Source: Treponema medium
Lineage (GTDB): Bacteria; Spirochaetota; Spirochaetia; Treponematales; Treponemataceae
Direction of reading: 5' to 3'
Assembly (NCBI RefSeq): GCF_017161265.1
Contig: NZ_CP031393.1
Span: 1,922,001 to 1,986,000, forward strand
DNA: 64,000 nt
Position numbers and translations under genes: made by a program. The notes below the pieces were generated by a model that saw only the letters and a list, made by a program, of their open reading frames with translations, did no database searches and was not told the origin of the DNA. This document shows positions 36,798 through 44,897 of the stretch, piece by piece (the first letter of the stretch is position 1; every line of letters begins with the position of its first letter).

Positions 36798-36835
36798 GGA
36801 ACCTCTAAAAAATTCATCAAATTTTTAGAGGTACT
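36797..36835. repeat. CTCTAAAAA hairpin between lipoprotein gene and bioY
   Basis: ACCTCTAAAAA pairs with TTTTTAGAGGT around a short AT loop, starting just after the lipoprotein stop. Same family as 19633 and 22671. Confidence 0.6.
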
Positions 36836-36853
36836 CAAAGGGTATGTACGAAA

Positions 36854-37393
36854 ATGCGTAAAAGTATTATTTCTGCGGTTTTTGCCGCGTTGATTTGTGC
36901 GGGATGGATGATGGCCATTCCCGTTGGACCTATTCCAATTGTACTGCAAAACGCGCTTGCAGTGCTTGCCGGATTGCTGTTGGGGCCGTTGTTCGGCGGT
37001 CTTTCGGTGCTGTTATTTCTGATTGCGGGAGCTGTCGGTTTGCCTGTCTTTTCGGGCGGTTCCGGCGGCTTTGCCGTATTTGCAGGACCGACCGGCGGCT
37101 TTTTAGTTGGGTATCTTGCCGCAGCAGTTGTCGGCGGTTTTATTATGAAACTTTACAGAGAGGAACAGCGGTGGACGCTCGCCTGCGGCATCATTGCAGT
37201 TGCAGGGCTTTTAAGCTTCCTTTCCATCTATGTATTCGGTCTTCTGTGGTTTAAGCACGCACTTAGCCTTAGCTGGCAGCATACTTTTATGAAAGGGTTT
37301 GTGCCGTTTATCCTACCCGATCTGATTAAGCTGGTCGTTGTCGTTCCTATTACGCTTAAATTGCACCCGATTATACGGCGCTATACGGAATAA
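36854..37393 (+). CDS. bioY: Biotin transporter substrate-binding component BioY
   Basis: 179 residues, about six membrane helices, BioY-type: IPVGPIPIVLQNALAVLAGLLLGP, LFLIAGAVGLPVFSGGSGG, GPTGGFLVGYLAAA. S component of an ECF vitamin transporter. Immediately followed by an EcfA-type ATPase and an EcfT-type gene, so this is a dedicated bioY-ecfA-ecfT biotin import operon. Confidence 0.95.
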   Translation: MRKSIISAVFAALICAGWMMAIPVGPIPIVLQNALAVLAGLLLGPLFGGLSVLLFLIAGAVGLPVFSGGSGGFAVFAGPTGGFLVGYLAAAVVGGFIMKLYREEQRWTLACGIIAVAGLLSFLSIYVFGLLWFKHALSLSWQHTFMKGFVPFILPDLIKLVVVVPITLKLHPIIRRYTE

Positions 37394-37427
37394 CACTGCC
37401 TCTATCACTGCACTGAGTGCTATACTG

Positions 37428-38225
37428 ATGATGTCTTCCTCAGAACGATATGAATTGCTCAAGCTCACCGATGTAACTAAATCTTTTGCCGGAGCTGGGC
37501 AGCCGGTGCTGAACGGTATATCTTTTTCGGTATTTGATGGCGATTGCATTGTCGTATCGGGACCGAATGGATCGGGTAAAACGGTATTGATGACGCTGAT
37601 TGCCGGATTGGAAACGCTTTCTTCCGGTTCGATAGTCCGCAGCAGGAAAGACGGCGGTGAGTTGCGTATCGGGCTGGTGTTTCAGGAAGCCGACGCTCAA
37701 ATCCTCGGCGATACCGTCGAGGAGGATGCGCTTTTCGGTATGCGGGACAGCAAGTTGCCGAAAGAGGTTATTGCGCAGCGGTTGGAAACGATACTAACGA
37801 TGCTGGGTTTATACGAAAAGCGCCGTTCGCCCGCCCGCAGTTTGTCAGGGGGCGAAAAGCGGCGGCTTGCAGTTGCCGGTATCCTGATGATGGAAGCCGA
37901 TGTTATCATCTTTGACGAACCTTTTGCCAATCTCGATTTTGCAGGGGTGGTGCAGGTAACGGCAATGATAGAGCAGCTGCAGCGTGACGGGAAAACGGTT
38001 ATGGTGCTTACCCATGAGCTGGAAAAAGTGCTTGCACTTGCGAACCGGCTTATCATCTTGCACAAAGGACATCTTGTTTATAACGCAGAACCGGAGCCTG
38101 CACTCCATAGCGGTATCCTTGAACAATACGGCATACGGAATCCGCTCTGCTCATACCGTGTATTTGCCGACCTTGTATGGAAAATTGGTGAGCAAAGCTC
38201 ACCGGTTCATATAGATGACCGATGA
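37428..38225 (+). CDS. ECF transporter ATP-binding protein (EcfA/BioM-like)
   Basis: 265 residues from ATG 37428, chosen over an ORF start inside bioY at 37338; an ATG also follows at 37431. Walker A GPNGSGKT (45-52), Q-loop LVFQEADAQ, signature LSGGEKRRLA, Walker B VIIFDEPFANLD, H-loop LTHELE. It powers BioY with the EcfT protein. Its TGA overlaps the ecfT ATG (ATGA). Confidence 0.92.
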   Translation: MMSSSERYELLKLTDVTKSFAGAGQPVLNGISFSVFDGDCIVVSGPNGSGKTVLMTLIAGLETLSSGSIVRSRKDGGELRIGLVFQEADAQILGDTVEEDALFGMRDSKLPKEVIAQRLETILTMLGLYEKRRSPARSLSGGEKRRLAVAGILMMEADVIIFDEPFANLDFAGVVQVTAMIEQLQRDGKTVMVLTHELEKVLALANRLIILHKGHLVYNAEPEPALHSGILEQYGIRNPLCSYRVFADLVWKIGEQSSPVHIDDR

Positions 38226-38884
38226 TCGTCGATAAAAACAGCTTTTTATTTCAGTATACAGCGCGAAATACGGTGATTCACCGTCTCCCTGCAGGGGTAA
38301 AGTTCTGCATATTATGCCTTTCTTCCTTTACCTTGTACAGCGCACCTCAGATACTGCTAGCGGTATACGCATTCTTTCTGGTGTTAGCCGGTATTGGTGC
38401 AAAACTGTCATGGCTAACGGTGAAAAGAAATTGCCGGTTTTTAGGTGTTTATACACTTTGTATTTTTTTTATCAAGATAATCGGTATGCCGCTGACGGTA
38501 GATATGTTTAAAACTATGGCAGCGGAAACACTGTTGTTTATGCAAAAACTCGCGCTTATCTTATTTACTGCTTCAATATTTTACGAAACCACCTCAAAGC
38601 TGGAAATTTTTGTACTCTGTGAAAAAATCGAACGTTTTTTTTGCAGAAAGAAATACACCGGCGCCTTTTCGACGCTCTTTACCATCACATTGATGTGCGT
38701 ACCTCGTGTGTTTGAGGTGTGGGCGCAGTTAAACTATGCTTATGATGCACGTACCCATCGGCGGCGTGATATTGTAAACGCCTATCGCCGGTTTGCTTCT
38801 TTATTGCCTGCTCTTATCGAAAACCTCTTACGCTTTGCCGTTACCGTCGAAAAAGCCCTCAAAAACCGGCGACTGCGGGGGTGA
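38222..38884 (+). CDS. ECF transporter transmembrane protein (EcfT/BioN-like)
   Basis: 220 residues with about five helices. The N-terminus LHRLPAGVKF type (VIHRLPAGVKFCILCLSS) and the coupling motifs YDARTHRRRDIV and RRFASLLPALIENLLR match EcfT (the Ala-Arg-x coupling helices). Four-base overlap with the ATPase gene. A GGCAACCG/CGGTTGCC hairpin at 38888-38921 follows and starts the long repeat region. Confidence 0.9.
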   Translation: MIVDKNSFLFQYTARNTVIHRLPAGVKFCILCLSSFTLYSAPQILLAVYAFFLVLAGIGAKLSWLTVKRNCRFLGVYTLCIFFIKIIGMPLTVDMFKTMAAETLLFMQKLALILFTASIFYETTSKLEIFVLCEKIERFFCRKKYTGAFSTLFTITLMCVPRVFEVWAQLNYAYDARTHRRRDIVNAYRRFASLLPALIENLLRFAVTVEKALKNRRLRG

Positions 38885-39650
38885 GCAGGGCAACCGTATT
38901 AAAAATATTTTTAGCGGTTGCCTTCCTTCTGTGCGAAATTTCATAGGTATAAGGTGAGCGTCTACAATGACGCCTTCATCAACTGATGAACATCCCTGTC
39001 CATCAGTTGATGACGAATTTTGGCAAAGCCAAAATATCGCTTCTGCTCTAACCACCGCCGTCCGTGGCGGATGTATTAACCGTCAAGTTTTCTTTCGAAA
39101 ACTTGCGTATTGATGTGTGCGCTTTTCGCGCACGAATGCAACAGTTTCCAAAATTCATATTTTGTTCAACTGTTGCATTTTAAGGAAATCAACAACCCCG
39201 ACGCAAGCGTCGGGGTTGTTGTTCTCATAAGGTGGTTGCAGTCGGCTTTAATACCCTTTGTTACGACGCAAGCATCGGGGTATTAAATCCTCCGCACGAA
39301 TAAAATTTCGCACATTTTTTTTAGTGGACGGGTAAACGCATCAGGTCGAGTAGATAAAAACCGCGGAAAAATTGAGACTGTGAGACCATTTGAACCATCT
39401 TCAACTGTTGTACATCCATGTACATCAGTTGAAGGCGAGTTTTGTGCACGCACAAAACATCGCTACTATATGGAACCACTGCCATCCTTGGCAGTTCTGG
39501 TCGAATAGTCTCAATTTTTTCCGCGGGTAACACGAACATTGTACTTCCTTGCACAATGTTCGTGTCAAGTTTTTCTAACGAAAAACTTGTTGCTGATTAG
39601 TACCACCGCCATCCGCGGCGGATATGAAAACCGACCTGATGTGTTTACCC
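38885..39650. repeat. Composite intergenic repeat region with family R copy R2
   Basis: Noncoding, 766 bases, built almost wholly of hairpins. In order: GGCAACCG/CGGTTGCC (38888-38921); the TGTGCGAAATTT arm (38930), whose partner AAAATTTCGCACA lies far away at 39303-39315; CATCAACTGATG..CATCAGTTGATG with apical AACATCCCTGT; ATTTTGGCAAAGCCAAAAT; CCGCCGTCCGTGGCGG; a family-L-like triple hairpin (39085-39183); the AACAACCCCGACGC hairpin (39191-39220); then R2, outer arms 39330-39348/39632-39650 and inner arms 39361-39379/39507-39526. Further hairpins sit within R2 (39401, 39537). Confidence 0.8.
39191..39220 (+). terminator. Strong GC hairpin in composite repeat region
   Basis: AACAACCCCGACGC (39191-39204) pairs with GCGTCGGGGTTGTT (39207-39220). 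A degraded relative (CGACGCAAGCATCGGGG) follows at about 39264. Terminator-like but with a poor U-tract. Confidence 0.5.
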
Positions 39651-39671
39651 TGACTCCTTGGTGCAAGCCCT

Positions 39672-39699
39672 TTGACACTAGAGCCTTGTTTGTTATATT
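39672..39699 (+). promoter_or_regulatory. Sigma70-type promoter of the Cas2-like gene
   Basis: Consensus TTGACA (39672-39677), 16-base spacer, TATATT (39694-39699). The predicted transcript start at about 39706 leaves a leader of about six bases before the ATG at 39712, too short for a Shine-Dalgarno. Confidence 0.6.
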
Positions 39700-39711
39700 C
39701 TATACGATACT

Positions 39712-39996
39712 ATGTTTGTATCGGTAATGATAGATCCGGGCGGAGAGGAATCCGCCGCCCATCTTTCTGAATTGTTAACCTTTTACGGATTTGAACGGGT
39801 GCAGCGGGCGTGTTGGGAATCCGTTACGCTTAATGAAAAACAGTTGGTTGCTCTTAAACGTGAAATTGATCGGGTAACCGATTATTATGATGTTATCCGC
39901 ATATATCAGTATCCCGTTGAGGGCGTATTAGCGATTTCCACGCTTGCAAAGAAGAAGTGGCGGAAACTCTTAATCCGTCCGCCTCAGAAAGTCTAA
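39712..39996 (+). CDS. Orphan Cas2-like protein
   Basis: 94 residues with the Cas2 ferredoxin-like pattern: MFVSVMIDPGG (Asp8 at the Cas2 metal-site position), LLTFYGFERVQRACWESVTLNEKQLVALKREI, then DVIRIYQYP. Cas2 with Cas1 integrates CRISPR spacers, and the related VapD fold is an RNase. No cas1, other cas gene or CRISPR array is seen within the window. It stands alone between a repeat region and prfB under its own promoter. No SD is visible. It could be a repurposed Cas2/VapD-like protein, and its family assignment rests on pattern only. Confidence 0.6.
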   Translation: MFVSVMIDPGGEESAAHLSELLTFYGFERVQRACWESVTLNEKQLVALKREIDRVTDYYDVIRIYQYPVEGVLAISTLAKKKWRKLLIRPPQKV

Positions 39997-40155
39997 GCTT
40001 CTGATGGAATGTATAGGAGATACGCTAAAAAGTACCGCCTAAAATTATGTCGCCTCATCAACCGATGTACTTCCGTGTACATCGGTTGATGGCGAATTTT
40101 GGCAACGCCAAAATATCGCTTCTGTTATAACCACCGCCCTCCGTGGCGGTAAAGT

Positions 40156-40398
40156 TTGCGTTGCAAACTTGATTATTTCCGTGTGCGCGTTACGCGCACG
40201 GCTAAAAACTTTTTCGGATGTTCAAACATCCTGCAAAAGTTTTTATAGGAGATACGCTAAAAAGTGCCAGTTAAAATTATCGTTGGCAACTTTTTAGCTC
40301 AAGTTTGTGCTGCAAACTTGATTATTTACGTGTGCGCGTTACGCGCACGGCTAAAAACTTTTTTCGGATGTTGAAACATCCTGCAAAAGTTTTTATAG
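40156..40398 (+). repeat. Family L-like leader, tandem diverged copies L4a/L4b (upstream of prfB)
   Basis: Two tandem units of about 105-150 bases. L4b: HP0 GCTAAAAAGT..ACTTTTTAGC (40256-40298), HP1 CAAGTTTG/CAAACTTG (40300-40320), HP2 GTGCGCG/CGCGCAC (40332-40348), HP3 AAAAACTTTT/AAAAGTTTTT (40353-40394) enclosing GGATGT/ACATCC. L4a repeats HP1-HP3 at 40152-40246. The order and shape match L1-L3 but stem sequences differ. Upstream (40042-40150) lie hairpins with apical TACTTCCGTGTA and CCGCC/GGCGG. ATAGGAGATA ends each unit and serves as SD for prfB. Confidence 0.8.
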
Positions 40399-40407
40399 GA
40401 GATAGTG

Positions 40408-41545
40408 ATGTTATTGGAAGAATATAAACCGCAGATTGTAGCGCTTAAATCCGATGTCGACGAAATCTGGAGGCGTCTTTGACTCCGAAGCGGTAAAAAA
40501 ACGGATTGCAGAAAAAGAAGCTATCGCGGGGGATGAAGGCTTTTGGAATGACCCTAAAAATGCCGAAAAACTCTTGTCGGAAATTAAAAAACTGAAAAAC
40601 CGTATTGAGCCGTGGGAAATACTCATTGCTGATATAGAAGATTTGCAGACGCTCTATGAACTCGCTCAAGAAGCCGGAGCGGAAGATAATGCAGATTCCA
40701 TTCAAGAAATCGATACGTCGCTTAAAAACCTTCAAGAACGGTTTGAAAAGCTCAATACGTTGGCGCTCCTTTCCGACGAGGTTGACGGGAGCGATGCCTT
40801 TTTGACCGTGCATGCCGGAGCCGGCGGAACCGAAGCCTGCGATTGGGCACGGATGTTAACCCGTATGTATCTCCGCTGGGCGGAGCGCCGCGGTTTTTCC
40901 GTCGAAACGCTCGATGAACTGGAAGCCGATGAGGGCTTAAAATCCATCACCCTACAGATACGCGGCGATTATGCCTACGGTTTTTTAAAGGCGGAAACGG
41001 GTGTACACCGACTCATCAGAATTAGTCCCTTTGATGCGAATGCTCGTAGGCATACGTCTTTTTCTTCTGTCTATGTGTTCCCCGTACTGGATGATACCAT
41101 CGAGGTAAATATCAGACCGGAAGATTTACGGGTAGATACCTACCGTGCAGGCGGCGCCGGAGGACAGCATGTTAATAAAACCGATTCGGCAGTACGGCTG
41201 ACGCACTTGCCTACCGGTATTGTTGTAGCGTGTCAAAATGAGCGAAGTCAAATCTCCAATCGGGCAACGGCGATGAGTATGCTCAAAGCACGGCTTTACG
41301 AATACTACCGCAACGAAAAAGAAAAAGAGAATGCAAAATTCGCCGCTGAGAAAAAAGGGATTTCGTGGGGGAATCAAATCAGATCGTATATATTTCAGCC
41401 CTATACAATGGTAAAAGATCATCGTACAAAACATGAAACGGGAAATATCCAAGCCGTTATGGACGGTGATATAGACGGTTTTATCGAAGACTTTTTGAAA
41501 AAACAATGGGCAAATCAGCTGATGTATGAGGATACTCCGGAATGA
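40408..41545 (+). CDS. prfB: Peptide chain release factor 2 (programmed +1 frameshift)
   Basis: ATG 40408, 24 codons to an in-frame TGA at 40480-40482, then +1 into the frame 40481-41545, about 378 residues. Tripeptide region ISPFDANARRHTSF and the GGQ motif AGGAGGQHVNKTDSAVR are present. RF2 releases chains at UGA/UAA. The shift site GGAGG-CGT-CTT-TGAC is the classical RF2 autoregulatory signal. The stop overlaps the next gene by four bases. Preceded by the tandem leader L4. Confidence 0.97.
40469..40483 (+). promoter_or_regulatory. prfB autoregulatory +1 frameshift site
   Basis: Internal Shine-Dalgarno GGAGG (40469-40473), three-base spacer CGT, slippery CTT (40477-40479) and TGA C (40480-40483). 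Same geometry as the known RF2 element: low RF2 stalls the ribosome at UGA and favours the shift. Confidence 0.95.
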
Positions 41546-42999
41546 AAATAAAACGGCTGTGTGTCGCTCTGATTGCGATGGTAACTGCATTATTCGGCGT
41601 TGCGCAAACAAAAGGCGAACTTCCTACATGGTCAATTACGGCATCAAAATTCACGCTTACCGATGTGCCTGAATTGTATACGTCGTATTCGACTGCATTA
41701 CCCGCAATGCTCAACCTTTTTTGTGCTGTACCCGCAAGCAGGCTCGTAACCCCCGAAGAAAAAAGGGCGCGGCAACTCATAGATTATGCTGCAAAAAAAC
41801 TTGTGCTTATTCGCGAACGGTCATCATTAATCGCAGAACGCGATTCGCTGTACCTTGCGGTAATGTCCGAAAAAGAAAAGCTGAAGCAGACAGCTGCGTT
41901 CAACAAAAAAATAACTGCAAAGGAAGCGGATATTCAAAAAGCCCAAGAGAAAATCGATACATTGCTGGCTGACACCTCTTTTACCGCTGAAACGCTCCCC
42001 GTTATGATGTGGAAGGATGGCCAACAGGTGTTTGAGCTTCCCGAATATGCGAACATTTCGCAAACGCTGAAATCCGAAAATATCTCCGCAGTTATTGACG
42101 GCTCGATACAGGATTTGGCGGGGTATATGTACGTGTCCGTTGTATTGACAACCGGTTTGCCGGGTATGCCCGACTACCGGTTCAGCGAAGCGGGGCCGTA
42201 TCAGTCAATCGAAACAATTGCCCGTTCGTTAGCGGCGCAAATTATGACGGCGGTAAAAAATACCCAACCTGCAAAGGTTTTGCTTACTGTCGAACCGGAA
42301 GATGCGGAAGTGTATTTGGACAGCGAAGCACTGGAAACGGGAAAAAAGTCTATTTATATGTATGCAGGGAGTCATCGACTTGAAGCGCTTGCTGCCGGTT
42401 ACGATTCAGCCGGTAAGACTATCGAGGCTCAAGCTGGACAAAACTATTTGCTGAACATAAAATTAAAAAAAGAAAAAATTATTTCCGTCGGATTTCAGTT
42501 TATAAAACCTGATGCGGATGTATTTTTACATACACAGTATTTTGCCGGTACTCCGTTTCAAACCGATGTTCCGGCAGGTAAAAATACGGCTATCAGTTTT
42601 TCATATAAAGATGTAAAAACCTATATTGTGCTTCGGCCTGATAATTTTATGCAGCAAGGGCAGACAATCTATCAGCTGCAAGCTACGCTCAATAAAGAAA
42701 AGACCAAGACATTGATTGACAGGCGTCGGAATGTTTTGTACTGGTCGCTCGGCGCCTTTTATGTATCGCTTCCTATTTTTATGATTTTGCAAGGGGTAAC
42801 AGCGGATATGGCTTCTGCCGCTGCGGATTCCCGTTTGGGGATTAATGCAGCAGTACAGAATAAATATCGTGCGTTGTTTATAAGCACTGCAGTTATGCAG
42901 GGAATAACAATCGGTTTAGGTATTAACTATGTGATACAGCTTGGACTGTATCTGTACGCCGCTGATCAGAGTATTCCAAAAGAGGCGCGTAAGTTATAA
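41542..42999 (+). CDS. PEGA-domain exported/membrane protein
   Basis: 485 residues with signal peptide (MKIKRLCVALIAMVTALFGVAQ). A helical coiled-coil-like stretch lies near 85-155. PEGA-type segment at about residues 245-310 (KVLLTVEPEDAEVYLDSEALETGKKSIYMYAGSHRLEALAAGY). Two or three hydrophobic helices lie near the C-terminus (from about 395). PEGA domains are common in spirochaete envelope proteins; function unknown. Four-base overlap with prfB. Confidence 0.75.
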   Translation: MKIKRLCVALIAMVTALFGVAQTKGELPTWSITASKFTLTDVPELYTSYSTALPAMLNLFCAVPASRLVTPEEKRARQLIDYAAKKLVLIRERSSLIAERDSLYLAVMSEKEKLKQTAAFNKKITAKEADIQKAQEKIDTLLADTSFTAETLPVMMWKDGQQVFELPEYANISQTLKSENISAVIDGSIQDLAGYMYVSVVLTTGLPGMPDYRFSEAGPYQSIETIARSLAAQIMTAVKNTQPAKVLLTVEPEDAEVYLDSEALETGKKSIYMYAGSHRLEALAAGYDSAGKTIEAQAGQNYLLNIKLKKEKIISVGFQFIKPDADVFLHTQYFAGTPFQTDVPAGKNTAISFSYKDVKTYIVLRPDNFMQQGQTIYQLQATLNKEKTKTLIDRRRNVLYWSLGAFYVSLPIFMILQGVTADMASAAADSRLGINAAVQNKYRALFISTAVMQGITIGLGINYVIQLGLYLYAADQSIPKEARKL

Positions 43000-43107
43000 C
43001 GGGTTAAACTCGTTATCGGCTTTGCTGATGAGATATCTGAAAAAAATCCAATCGAGTTTTTTCAGATGCTCTGCTATCGTGTAATATTAAGTATATTGGA
43101 GAAAAAT

Positions 43108-43989
43108 ATGGCTAAAAGAAGTTTTTCCGAAGGCTTAAAGAAACTGTTCGGCATTCATTCTCAATTAGATGATTCTTTTTTTGAAAGCGTCACCGATACA
43201 TTGGTAGAAGGCGATATCGGCGCTCAATTTGCGTTCGAGATTGAAGATTTGCTTCGTGCGGAATGTAAAAAACGGAAGGTTGAAGAGCAAGAACAGGTAT
43301 TGCAGATTTTATACGATATTTTGCTTCCCTTTTTGCCGGTTGCTTCTTTTACGCCGGAGAAAGATAAAACCTCCGTGTATTTGCTGCTGGGTGTAAACGG
43401 AGTAGGCAAGACGACAACTGCTGCCAAGCTTGCTCAGTATTTTAAACCTCGCTTTGAATCGCCGATCATACTTGCCGCTGCGGATACCTTTAGGGCAGCT
43501 GCGATAGAGCAGCTTGAGTATCACGGGAAACAGCTTGATGTACGGGTTATTGCGCATCAATATGGCGGAGATCCGGGGGCGGTTATCTTTGATGCAGCAC
43601 AGGCGGTGCGGGCGCAGGGGGGCGGTCTTGTTATCGCCGATACCGCCGGGCGGCTCCATAATAAGGAAGACCTTGTGCGGGAACTACAAAAAATCAATAG
43701 AATTGCCGAATCGAAAACCGATGAGGGATGTTATAAAAAAATACTCGTGCTCGACGTAACGGCAGGGCAAAGCGGCTTTAGACAGGCTGAGGTTTTCCAC
43801 GAGGCGGTCGGTGTCGATGCAGTCATCCTGACAAAATACGATTCGACGGCAAAGGGCGGTATCGCACTCAGTGTGGGACGGCAGCTGAATCTGCCGGTCA
43901 TTTTTACCGGCACCGGAGAAAAATACGGGGACTTTGCCCCTTTCAATGCCGATACCTATCTACGGGAATTTATCGGTATGCCGGTATGA
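43108..43989 (+). CDS. ftsY: Signal recognition particle receptor FtsY
   Basis: 293 residues from ATG 43108 (SD GGAG). NG-domain GTPase: G1 GVNGVGKTTTAAKLA, DTFRAAAIEQLE, G3 DTAGRLHNKEDL, G4 TKYDSTAKGG. It lacks the acidic A domain of E. coli FtsY, as in many bacteria. Docks SRP-ribosome complexes at the membrane. Its stop overlaps the next start by four bases. Confidence 0.95.
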   Translation: MAKRSFSEGLKKLFGIHSQLDDSFFESVTDTLVEGDIGAQFAFEIEDLLRAECKKRKVEEQEQVLQILYDILLPFLPVASFTPEKDKTSVYLLLGVNGVGKTTTAAKLAQYFKPRFESPIILAAADTFRAAAIEQLEYHGKQLDVRVIAHQYGGDPGAVIFDAAQAVRAQGGGLVIADTAGRLHNKEDLVRELQKINRIAESKTDEGCYKKILVLDVTAGQSGFRQAEVFHEAVGVDAVILTKYDSTAKGGIALSVGRQLNLPVIFTGTGEKYGDFAPFNADTYLREFIGMPV

Positions 43990-44897
43990 AACGCTTTGTT
44001 TTTTTGTTCTTCATTTTAGCGGTTGCGTTTTGCCAATCGCCGTTCGGTGCTGCTGACGGGATCGAATTAACGGATATTCCGGTCGATACAACGTCGGAGA
44101 TTCCGGTAGACATCACTCCGGAGATTCCGGCAGATACAGCGCCGATAGATACTACCCAAGCAGAGAAGGTTTCTGCGGAAACTGCAAAGGATAGCGGAAC
44201 CGCTTCGTCAGCCGGAGAAGGTGGGAAAGAAGCCGGAAGCGGTAAAAATAATTTACCGTCTGCTGGGAATGTTGATACAAGTGTCCAAGCGAAAGAAGTA
44301 CCTGCGGACGATTCGAAGAGCGATTCAACGAATAGCGGAACTGCTTCACCGACAGCCGATGCGAAGGGAAAAGAGACTGAAAGCAACGAAGATACCGATT
44401 CTACTTTTGCCTCAATTCATAGCAAGGGATTAGCCGTTGCGGACGGAAATAAATGGTACTACGAAGGTTTTGACCGGCAAGGACGGTCGGCCTTTGGAGT
44501 ACTCTACGAAGATGGCGCTGCGATTGAAAAAACGGTATGGACATATCAGGGCGCTGCCCGCTATCCCGAGCAGAAAAAAATACTTCGCAAGGAATCATCG
44601 GAAATTTTTCGCTATAACGAGAAAGGAAAAGAGCTGTCTATCGAGCGGTACGAAGGAAAAAACTTGATATCCAAAACGGAAAATGTCTATAACGCCGCCG
44701 ATAAGCTGATTGAACAGACAATTACTACGGGGAAAAATACCGATAGGTCTGTATGGGAATTCGTCAAAGATAAGGCTCTTTCTCAAACTAAATATCGGAA
44801 CGGAAAGAAAACCGCCTTTATCGAGTTGGACAGTACTCCTCATATTGTACACCTCTATGTCGATGACAAAGAAGTGTATGTAGGAGAGGAACCGTGA
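43986..44897 (+). CDS. Exported protein with acidic linker and beta repeat tail
   Basis: 303 residues, signal peptide to about residue 23, a low-complexity Asp/Thr/Ser/Glu linker (about 25-135, with DIPVDTT/EIPVDIT repeats), then a domain of short repeats (KWYYEGFDRQGR, EIFRYNEKGKELSIERYEG, KTENVYNAADKLIEQTI) resembling MORN/YD-like beta hairpins. Position between ftsY and lolC suggests an envelope role. No known family recognised. Confidence 0.7.
   Translation: MKRFVFLFFILAVAFCQSPFGAADGIELTDIPVDTTSEIPVDITPEIPADTAPIDTTQAEKVSAETAKDSGTASSAGEGGKEAGSGKNNLPSAGNVDTSVQAKEVPADDSKSDSTNSGTASPTADAKGKETESNEDTDSTFASIHSKGLAVADGNKWYYEGFDRQGRSAFGVLYEDGAAIEKTVWTYQGAARYPEQKKILRKESSEIFRYNEKGKELSIERYEGKNLISKTENVYNAADKLIEQTITTGKNTDRSVWEFVKDKALSQTKYRNGKKTAFIELDSTPHIVHLYVDDKEVYVGEEP

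Noticed and set aside
37338-37427. Longer start for the ECF ATPase within bioY
   Set aside because: It would overlap bioY by 56 bases and adds no conserved sequence; ATG 37428 matches usual ATPase starts.
38885-39711. tRNA or other known structured RNA in the long gap
   Set aside because: Hairpins are linear palindromes without cloverleaf spacing, anticodon arm or CCA end.
39712-39996. Part of a CRISPR-Cas locus
   Set aside because: No cas1, effector or repeat-spacer array is visible on either side; the nearby repeats are palindromic hairpins, not regularly spaced direct repeats.
40454-40480. prfB as a gene starting at an internal TTG/GTG after the TGA
   Set aside because: The upstream ATG, internal SD and CTTTGAC site match the known RF2 frameshift exactly.
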